This document shows, piece after piece, positions 58,134 to 64,000 of a stretch of 64,000 nucleotides of DNA. The position numbers and the translations under genes are program-made. Under the pieces are notes generated by a model. It made no database searches, was not told the origin of the DNA, and was given only the letters and a program-made list of their open reading frames with translations. Location: NCBI RefSeq assembly GCF_016481275.1, contig NZ_JAEMNW010000001.1:1293531-1357530 (forward strand), written 5' to 3'. How positions within the stretch are numbered: the first letter of the stretch is position 1; each line of letters begins with the position of its first letter. The DNA is from Antrihabitans auranticaus. Lineage in GTDB: Bacteria; Actinomycetota; Actinomycetes; Mycobacteriales; Mycobacteriaceae.

Positions 58134-60344
58134 CTACAAACTGCTCTCCCGCGTCGCACACTGGCTGCGAAGGAGTGCAGTGGTGTCGGCGACGGACTGC
58201 GGTCTGCCGAGCAGAAACCCTTGGGCCAGATCGCATCCGCACGCGCGCAGGGTTTCCAGCTGTTCGACGGTCTCCACTCCTTCGCCGACGACGGTGAGAT
58301 CGAATGCGCGAGCAAGCATCACGATCGCCGAAACGATCGCCCTGGGTCGCGCCGCCGGAAGACCTTCGACGTAGGACCGATCGATCTTGAAGCACTCGAA
58401 GACCGGATAGCGGCTCAAATAGTTGATGGAGCTGTAGCCGCTGCCCAGATCGTCGAGCGAGATTCCGACGCCGAGGCGGTGCAACGCCCCAAGTGTCGCA
58501 GCGACACGGGCCGTATCTGCGACCCAGACGGTCTCCGTGATTTCCAATCCCAGCGCTTGCGGCTCGAGTCCGGTCGCAGCGACGACTGCGGCGACCTTCG
58601 CCACGAACGCCGAATCACGCAACTGCAGTGCGCTGACGTTGACCCGGACGCTGATATCGCTGAACTTCCGCCATTCGGCGGCCTGCGCGCAGGCGGTCCG
58701 CAGTGCCCACTCACCCAATTCACCTACCAGTCCTGTGCGTTCGGCGACCGCCACGAACTCCGCCGGGTCGATTACTCCGAGGTCCGCGTGCGTCCACCGC
58801 GCCAGTGCCTCGACGGCCACGATGTCACCCGTGACGAGATCAACCAGAGGCTGATAGCGCAGGTTCAGGTCGTCGCTGCCGAGCGCCCTGCGTAGGTCGA
58901 CCGACAAGCGGCGAGTCCGGTCCGCGTCGTAGACGTCGTCGTGATCGAAGACCGCGTGGCCGCCGGTGCCGGCGTGTTTCGCCCGGTACATCGCCAAATC
59001 GGCACGTCGGATGAGTTCTTGTCGCGTGGAATGCGGCTCCGAGACGGCGATGCCGATACTGGCACTCAGCGGTGTGGGCTCGTTGCCGGGCGGATGCGGC
59101 GTGCTGATCGACTCGGTCAGGGCGTGCGCGAGCCGTTGCGCATGGGCGATGCCCTCGATGCGGTCGGAAATGACCAAGAACTCGTCACCACCGACCCTCG
59201 CGACCGTGTCTTCGGGCCGGGCGGCCGCAGCAAGGCGGCTCGCGAACCGCAACAGCGCTCGGTCGCCGGCTTCGTGACCGAGGCTGTCGTTGATGATTTT
59301 GAAATCATCGATGTCGAGCAGCAGTACCGCGATCGACGTGCCCTCGGCATCCGCTTTGGCCAGCGCCTGCTCTATTCGCTCGTAGGCCAACGTGCGATTC
59401 GGCAGACCGGTCAACGGATCGTGCATGCTGCGTTCGTGCAGCTGCCGGTCGAGATCGAGGCGCCGAATAGCTGCCGACAGCACGCCTGTGACGGTCTGCA
59501 GAAAGGACACGTCGCGCTCTGTGTAGATCCGGTTCTGGTTGCTGTGGACCGACAGGGCACCCCACGGACCTTCGGCGCCGGGTATCGGCACGCACACTCC
59601 GCTGCGGAATCCGTAGGACGCCATCGCAGCGGTCGAGAATCTCGTTTCGTTGTCTCGGTCCTCGCAGATGATCACGTCGTTGGCCAGCAGCGCGCAGCCC
59701 ATCAGCGACATGTTGCCCGCCGGCACCGTCGCGGGCCGCGGTGGTTTCCCGGTGAATGCTGCGACCAGGATGTTGTCGTCGTCGCCCACGATCGGGCGGG
59801 TGATCATCGATCTGTGTACGCCCATCAACGTCGACGCGGCTTTGGTTGCCGCGACGAGGAGTTGTTCGAGTTCGCCATTGAGCGCCAATTTGCTCAACTC
59901 TGCGACGGCCTCTTGTTCGGCTGCCCGGTACTCCGACGCCTCGATGACCGCCTGCCACCGAATGTCGTCATGTTCGTCCCGGCGATCCCGAATTATCGAG
60001 ACGATGACGCTCGGTTGACCGCTCGGACGATCGACCGTGAAGGCAGCGATCTCGACGGGGATCGCCTGACCTGACGCGAAGTTCCGCAGTTCGGTAAGGC
60101 CGCGCCATTCCCGCGACCTGGCGAGAGCCAGTTCCACATCACTTGCCATGACATGGCCGAGATGGGTGAAGAATTGCGGTGTCGACAGCGGCTCGCCAGC
60201 AGGCAGCGCCGCCAGACCGACCAGCGCCAATCCGGCTGGGTTGACATAGATGACGCGTCCGTTGCCCTCTGACACCGAGATCATGTCCGGTGAGCGATCC
60301 AGCACGGACCGCAGAATGCCCATGTCGTCCAATGCGTCCGGCAC
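58134..60344 (-). CDS. PAS-GAF-GGDEF-EAL cyclic di-GMP enzyme
   Basis: Probable bifunctional diguanylate cyclase and phosphodiesterase, about 736 aa. Order: PAS domain (residues 10-125, GRVIYVNPAGLALVG), GAF domain (about 150-300, EQLLVAATKAASTLMGVHRS, RSGVCVPIPGAEGPWGALSV), GGDEF domain with the intact motif VARVGGDEFLVIS, then an EAL domain with VEALARWTHADLG, VNVSALQLRD, LEITETVWV, ISLDDLGSGYSSINYL, FKIDRSYVEG and VVGEGVET, so all catalytic residues of both domains are present. GTG at 60344 has GGAGG upstream; TTG at 60356 is an alternative. The stop is one base after the ferredoxin stop, on the opposite strand. Confidence 0.9.
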   Translation of the reverse strand: MPDALDDMGILRSVLDRSPDMISVSEGNGRVIYVNPAGLALVGLAALPAGEPLSTPQFFTHLGHVMASDVELALARSREWRGLTELRNFASGQAIPVEIAAFTVDRPSGQPSVIVSIIRDRRDEHDDIRWQAVIEASEYRAAEQEAVAELSKLALNGELEQLLVAATKAASTLMGVHRSMITRPIVGDDDNILVAAFTGKPPRPATVPAGNMSLMGCALLANDVIICEDRDNETRFSTAAMASYGFRSGVCVPIPGAEGPWGALSVHSNQNRIYTERDVSFLQTVTGVLSAAIRRLDLDRQLHERSMHDPLTGLPNRTLAYERIEQALAKADAEGTSIAVLLLDIDDFKIINDSLGHEAGDRALLRFASRLAAAARPEDTVARVGGDEFLVISDRIEGIAHAQRLAHALTESISTPHPPGNEPTPLSASIGIAVSEPHSTRQELIRRADLAMYRAKHAGTGGHAVFDHDDVYDADRTRRLSVDLRRALGSDDLNLRYQPLVDLVTGDIVAVEALARWTHADLGVIDPAEFVAVAERTGLVGELGEWALRTACAQAAEWRKFSDISVRVNVSALQLRDSAFVAKVAAVVAATGLEPQALGLEITETVWVADTARVAATLGALHRLGVGISLDDLGSGYSSINYLSRYPVFECFKIDRSYVEGLPAARPRAIVSAIVMLARAFDLTVVGEGVETVEQLETLRACGCDLAQGFLLGRPQSVADTTALLRSQCATRESSL

Positions 60345-60393
60345 GGCACCCTCCAACGAAGAAGAGTCCTTCTCAGGTCTCGACAGCGCCTAC

Positions 60394-61356
60394 CTAACTG
60401 GCAGTCCGCTCGTGTTTGCGTGCGTCCCTCGCCAGTGAGCGGTCACGCTGCTCCTCGAACTTCGGCACTTTCACGGTAGCCATGTCGTCGAGGTACGCGG
60501 CAAGTTCGTCGCGGACCTTCTCACCGTGGGCGCTGAAGTCGTTGCGATCGAAGATGTTCCATTTCCGCAGCACGGGCATGACAACTTCCTCCAGGTGCTG
60601 GCGCAGGTCGTAGATGCCGTGCTTGGCCATCAGGACGCCGTTGCGGCGGAAGTTCGGCATGCCCGCACCGGGCATCTGGAAGTTCTGGACGATGAGGTTG
60701 ATGCCCTCGATCGTCTGGTCCGGCGCGACGTCGAGCGCGGCGCCGCACAAGTTGCGATAGAAGATCATGTGCAGGTTTTCGTCCGCGGCGATGCGCTGCA
60801 GCATCCGGTCCGCCATCGGTTCGTTGCATGCTCTGCCCGTGTTGCGATGCGAAACGCGCGTCGCCAGCTCCTGCATGGTCACGTACGCGAGAAATGCCAG
60901 CAATCGCGCGTCATCGCCGCCGGGCGGTGCGACCGCGCCGTTGGTCATGTGCTCCATGCGGTCACGTTCGAGCGCGACAGGATCGACCGCACGGGTGACG
61001 ACGAGATAGTCCCGCAGGACGATGCCGTGGCGGTTCTCCTCGGCGGTCCAGCGGCCGACCCACGTACCCCAGGCGCCGTCCAACGAGAAGTTGTCGCCGA
61101 TCTCTCGGTGATACGAAGGCAGATTGTCTTCGGTGAGAAGGTTGGTGATCATCGCGGCCCGTGCGAGTTCACTCAGTTGCGACTGGGCGAGATCCCAGTC
61201 CTCGCCACCGAGCGCGGCATAGTTTCGGCCCTCGTCCCACGGCACGTAGTCGTGCGGATGCCACTCCTTGGCAACCGAAAGATGCCGGTTCAGGTTTTGT
61301 TCGGCGACCGGCTCCAACTCGGTCAACAACGCCGCCCGTGACAACTTCTTCATCAT
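60394..61356 (-). CDS. Acyl-ACP desaturase (DesA-type)
   Basis: Soluble di-iron desaturase of 320 aa that introduces a double bond into an acyl-ACP or acyl-CoA. Iron ligands are seen in TAEENRHGIVLRDY (E-E-x2-H) and AADENLHMIFYRN (D-E-x2-H), and the first helix Glu in LAQSQLSELARAAMITNLLTEDN in part. The N-terminal RAALLTELEPVAEQNLNRHL is the family start. ATG at 61356 has AAGGGG 5 bp upstream. It lies 49 bp upstream of the GGDEF-EAL gene on the same strand, so they may share a transcript. Related to mycobacterial DesA1/DesA2. Confidence 0.92.
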   Translation of the reverse strand: MMKKLSRAALLTELEPVAEQNLNRHLSVAKEWHPHDYVPWDEGRNYAALGGEDWDLAQSQLSELARAAMITNLLTEDNLPSYHREIGDNFSLDGAWGTWVGRWTAEENRHGIVLRDYLVVTRAVDPVALERDRMEHMTNGAVAPPGGDDARLLAFLAYVTMQELATRVSHRNTGRACNEPMADRMLQRIAADENLHMIFYRNLCGAALDVAPDQTIEGINLIVQNFQMPGAGMPNFRRNGVLMAKHGIYDLRQHLEEVVMPVLRKWNIFDRNDFSAHGEKVRDELAAYLDDMATVKVPKFEEQRDRSLARDARKHERTAS

Positions 61357-61488
61357 TCGCACCCCTTCGCTCGCGCGGCGTAGCTGTGCCGAAACCGGTT
61401 TCGTCGCAGGGTCCACAGTAGGACTCCGCGCACCCTTCCGCACTCATCTCTGACTACATCGCAGATACAGTCTTCACGGCAGCGGCCG

Positions 61489-62190
61489 TCAGTCGCCGAG
61501 ACGGCGCAAACGCTGGTGCCGCAACACTGCGCGCACACCCGCAAACGCGAGGGCCACCAATGACCCGGCCGCCACGAATCGTACGAGCGCCAGGTTCGCC
61601 GAAGCCGCCGCCAACAAACCGTATACGAGGCCGAGCGCAGACGCCCACACCAAGGCATTGAGCGATCGGCGGACCTCCGGGCTGATCGCTTGCCGCCGCG
61701 CCCACGCCGCGACGCCGAACACCGTGCCGGATGCGGCCGCAGCCATGCAGCCGTAGACGACGTTGAAAACAGTGTCGCCGCCGTCGGGGTCCGATCGCAT
61801 CGGCGCAAAAGCGTAGACGGTCAGCAGAGTGATCACCGCGGCTGCGGCCAGCGGCCTGCCGAGACTCACGAGGAGCGGACGGCTCGAAAGCCGGCCGCCG
61901 AGTGAGAGGTATTCGCCCGCCGCGAGCAGGACGAGGCATCTGCCGACGAGCACGTGCATGTGCGCCAGCCCGAAGTGGTCCTCTGAGAGCGTATCGATCT
62001 GTGCCTGAACTGCGGGAATGTAGAGCAGGGTCGCAAAGAAGAGCAGACCGCAGACGCGCGTGAGTTCCCGATGCCGAGGCTGATTGTGATCCACCATGCG
62101 CGCGATCCACACGGCGCCGAGCGCAGTGGGAACGCCGAGCGCGATGAGGTCGACGAGGACTTGCGCGCCGCCATACCGGTCAGTTGACAC
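61489..62190 (-). CDS. Multi-span membrane protein of unknown function
   Basis: Protein of 233 aa, not recognised. About seven membrane segments are visible (residues 8-30, 44-60, 80-98, 108-128, 140-162, 175-198, 201-220). Polar loops include ARMVDHNQPRHRELTR and DTLSEDHFGLAHMHVLVGRCLVLL. The His-rich second loop could bind metal, but no family could be assigned. GTG at 62190. It lies 31 bp downstream of a small HTH gene on the same strand. Confidence 0.7.
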   Translation of the reverse strand: MSTDRYGGAQVLVDLIALGVPTALGAVWIARMVDHNQPRHRELTRVCGLLFFATLLYIPAVQAQIDTLSEDHFGLAHMHVLVGRCLVLLAAGEYLSLGGRLSSRPLLVSLGRPLAAAAVITLLTVYAFAPMRSDPDGGDTVFNVVYGCMAAAASGTVFGVAAWARRQAISPEVRRSLNALVWASALGLVYGLLAAASANLALVRFVAAGSLVALAFAGVRAVLRHQRLRRLGD

Positions 62191-62221
62191 GAAGCCTCAC
62201 ACTACTGGCGGGCTTCCGTCG

Positions 62222-62560
62222 TCACAGACCGAGATCCCGCGCACTCCGGTCGACGTCGATATCGTCACGATCCCGCGTGACGGCGCGCTTCAGCCGCTTC
62301 GCAAGTCCACGTTCACGACCGGCTTCCGGGGGCATTGCAAGCTCCCACATGGGTAGTCCGAACACCGCGGCAATTGCGGAGGTCTGCTCGACGTCCAGCA
62401 CGGAGTCACCGTTGAAGATCTTGCTCAGCGTCGTTTCCGGCACGCCGGCGAGCCTGGCGAGTTCGCTTTGCTTCATGTTGCCGGCACGCGCCATCTCTGC
62501 GCGGATATGTTCCACGATGGCAGCCTGTTCGCGACCTGCCAGTCGCTTCCCGCTCGGCAT
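62222..62560 (-). CDS. XRE-family DNA-binding protein
   Basis: Small regulator of 112 aa. The XRE helix-turn-helix is at residues 29-75 (KQSELARLAGVPETTLSKIFNGDSVLDVEQ in part), and a basic C-terminal tail (RGLAKRLKRAVTRDRDDI) follows. No toxin partner is recognisable beside it; the membrane protein downstream is the only gene on the same transcript. ATG at 62560. A palindrome TCCATATGGA lies 51 bp upstream at 62612-62621. Confidence 0.85.
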   Translation of the reverse strand: MPSGKRLAGREQAAIVEHIRAEMARAGNMKQSELARLAGVPETTLSKIFNGDSVLDVEQTSAIAAVFGLPMWELAMPPEAGRERGLAKRLKRAVTRDRDDIDVDRSARDLGL

Positions 62561-62756
62561 GCACTGATCTTACGCATCGGAAGCCGTTCAGCTTATTACC
62601 CAGAAGACATATCCATATGGAAAGATGAAGAGCGGTGTACCGCGTGGACGTTCGAGGTCGGCTCTTCGAGGGGTAGTTGCCGACCGAGAACTGCGGTTCC
62701 CCAGCGGGGATTGCATGCAGGACGCCCGCATTCGGCTCATAGTTTGGAGAACCCCG

Positions 62757-63026
62757 GTGACTGCCACATTCCATGACGCCGCTTCGACCGAACAGCACGC
62801 GCACCCCAATTTGTCGCCGCGCGAAATCGAAGTGTTGCTGGGCTGGCTTCGCACCGACTCCAAAGTTGCCGTCGCGGACTCGATGTATCTGTCCGTCGGC
62901 ACGGTCAACACCCATCTGACCCGGATTCGCGCCAAGTACGCCATGGTGGGCCGCGCCGCGCCGACCAAGGCCGCGTTGGTCGCGCGAGCCCTGCAGGATC
63001 GGCTGATCACGATCGACGAACTCTAG
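62757..63026 (+). CDS. Single-domain LuxR-type DNA-binding protein
   Basis: Stand-alone LuxR/GerE helix-turn-helix protein of 89 aa. The DNA-binding domain spans residues 20-80 (NLSPREIEVLLGWLRTDSKV, LSVGTVNTHLTRIRAKYAMVGR), and an ending LVARALQDRLITIDEL is typical of a small actinobacterial family. GTG at 62757 follows TTTGGAGA and is preferred to 62625, which would add a low-complexity stretch. No receiver or sensor domain is attached, so it must be activated by another protein or act constitutively. Convergent with the lipoprotein gene. Confidence 0.8.
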   Translation: MTATFHDAASTEQHAHPNLSPREIEVLLGWLRTDSKVAVADSMYLSVGTVNTHLTRIRAKYAMVGRAAPTKAALVARALQDRLITIDEL

Positions 63027-63032
63027 GATCCT

Positions 63033-63968
63033 TCAGTTCGGCGTGCCGGTTTCCGAGGGACACACGGGATCGGGCCCCGACGGCGGCGCCATGTCGTTGA
63101 GCGTGTTTTGCAGTTCCTCGTGGGTTTGCGCCTCGGTCTTCGCCTCGGCGGACCCGTCCGACGGCGATTCGACGATGTCGGCAGTCGTAGCCACAGCTAC
63201 CTGTTGGTGGTCGTAGTCGATCTGCGCCTGCACGTCCTTCTTCAACTGCTCGACCTGCGAATCGACCGAATCGGGAAATTCGATGGCGTCGATTTCGTCG
63301 AGATAGGTCTCCAGTCCGCCGATTTCGATCTCGTTGGCTGCGATTGCGGCGTCGAGATCTCCCGAAGCGAGCGCGTCCCTGAACGGCTGTCCGGCCTCGG
63401 CGCTCGCACTCGCGGACTTGCTTCGTGCGAGTCCCAGCTGATGTGCGGCGACGAGCGCCGGCGCTGACGGGTGCCCGAGGCTCGCCTGAAGTTCATCGTT
63501 GGCGACGGTGTTCTCCCAGTCAGCGACGAAAATCTCCCACACGACAATCGTGGCCTCGTTGGCATCTGTCGCAGCTGCCATATCGTCGAGGCTGTTCAGC
63601 TCATCGGTATTTGTCCGGTACAGCCGTTCGGCCGCTTCGCGGCTGCCGTCGGGGAAGTCGATCGCGCGCACCTTCTCGTCCCACGCCGCGATGATCTTCC
63701 GGTATTCGGCGGCCGCCGCGCGTTGCCCCGCAACGTCGTTCGCGATGTGGGCAGCATCAAGATCGCCGAATGCGCTCGTGCAGTCGAATACCTTCGCGGC
63801 CTCGCGCAGTGCGGTGTAATCGGCCTCCGAGTCGGACGTGTCCGGGTCCGACGAGGCCTCGTCGTCCTTCGTTCCGCAACCCGCCAGCGTTGCGGCCGCG
63901 AGCCCCAGGCAGGCCAGACCGGTGAGGGCCCGGCCAAGAAAGCTGTGTTGTTTCGCCGACGACGGCAC
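63033..63968 (-). CDS. Predicted lipoprotein of unknown function
   Basis: Exported lipoprotein of 311 aa, not recognised. The signal peptide (about residues 5-31) ends in the lipobox LAGC, so Cys near 31 is the lipid anchor. The mature part is hydrophilic, Ala/Asp/Glu-rich and helical (AAEYRKIIAAWDEKVRAIDFP, LGLARSKSASASAEAGQPF), with two cysteines (VFDCTSAFGD and PVCPSETG). GTG at 63968 has GGAGG 5 bp upstream; TTG at 63995 is an alternative. It ends 7 bp after the convergent LuxR-type gene. Confidence 0.85.
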   Translation of the reverse strand: MPSSAKQHSFLGRALTGLACLGLAAATLAGCGTKDDEASSDPDTSDSEADYTALREAAKVFDCTSAFGDLDAAHIANDVAGQRAAAAEYRKIIAAWDEKVRAIDFPDGSREAAERLYRTNTDELNSLDDMAAATDANEATIVVWEIFVADWENTVANDELQASLGHPSAPALVAAHQLGLARSKSASASAEAGQPFRDALASGDLDAAIAANEIEIGGLETYLDEIDAIEFPDSVDSQVEQLKKDVQAQIDYDHQQVAVATTADIVESPSDGSAEAKTEAQTHEELQNTLNDMAPPSGPDPVCPSETGTPN

Positions 63969-64000
63969 GTTGACCTCCACGGGGGTGAGTGGCAATCCGA

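Noticed and set aside
62612-62621. TCCATATGGA palindrome upstream of the XRE gene
   Set aside because: A single 10-bp palindrome in a 196-bp gap without a paired site or promoter; may be chance.

Overview
The window is high-GC DNA with dense, short-gapped genes, many ATGA/GTGA overlaps and frequent GTG/TTG starts. It fits a mycolic-acid actinomycete of the order Mycobacteriales, Nocardia/Rhodococcus-like; this is inferred from gene content, not from a marker gene. The left end keeps a neighbourhood known from Mycobacterium tuberculosis: rpfA, a small conserved gene, the Rv0862c-type helicase-associated protein, an XPB helicase and a DapC-like aminotransferase. No rRNA, tRNA, insertion sequence, prophage or CRISPR array was found.

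Region by region: 1-7.3 kb holds a YccF membrane protein, rpfA behind a perfect CRP box and a c-di-AMP (ydaO-type) leader, and the XPB pair with an HxlR regulator. 7.3-16 kb holds two LysE exporters, an F420/LLM oxidoreductase, an ECF41-type sigma factor with its carboxymuconolactone-decarboxylase partner, and a coupled four-gene operon (aminotransferase, Cys-rich pentapeptide protein, second ECF factor, acyltransferase). 16-22.8 kb is a complete acyl-CoA catabolic operon (SCP2 thiolase, two MaoC proteins, SDR, acyl-CoA dehydrogenase, acyl-CoA ligase) ending in a double-domain TetR regulator. 22.8-26.6 kb has alkB, DAHP synthase with an aromatic leader peptide, a 0.9-kb array of eight exact-length 50-bp repeats, and ohrR-ohr.

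26.6-42 kb carries an SDR, a siderophore-binding lipoprotein, plsB and a SerB-PlsC fusion, a pseudouridine synthase, an AraC regulator divergent from a GMC oxidase/aldehyde dehydrogenase pair, and an ArsR/SRPBCC/membrane-protein cluster. 42-47.3 kb has a sulfatase divergent from its formylglycine-generating enzyme, then a large molybdopterin oxidoreductase behind a 21-bp inverted repeat. 47.3-58.1 kb is accessory redox metabolism with five TetR genes: SDR plus Old Yellow Enzyme, an aromatic-ring monooxygenase, an acyl-CoA dehydrogenase and a P450-ferredoxin pair. Three of the divergent promoters carry clear multi-copy palindromes. 58.1-64 kb has a GGDEF-EAL protein, an acyl-ACP desaturase, small regulators and a lipoprotein.

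The most unusual element is the repeat array at 24747-25623, which fills the divergent promoter region between the aroG leader and ohrR. Other non-coding highlights are the aroG leader with competing hairpins, the double second-messenger control region of rpfA, a predicted ECF41 promoter, and a dispersed cruciform-like element found twice, 39 kb apart.
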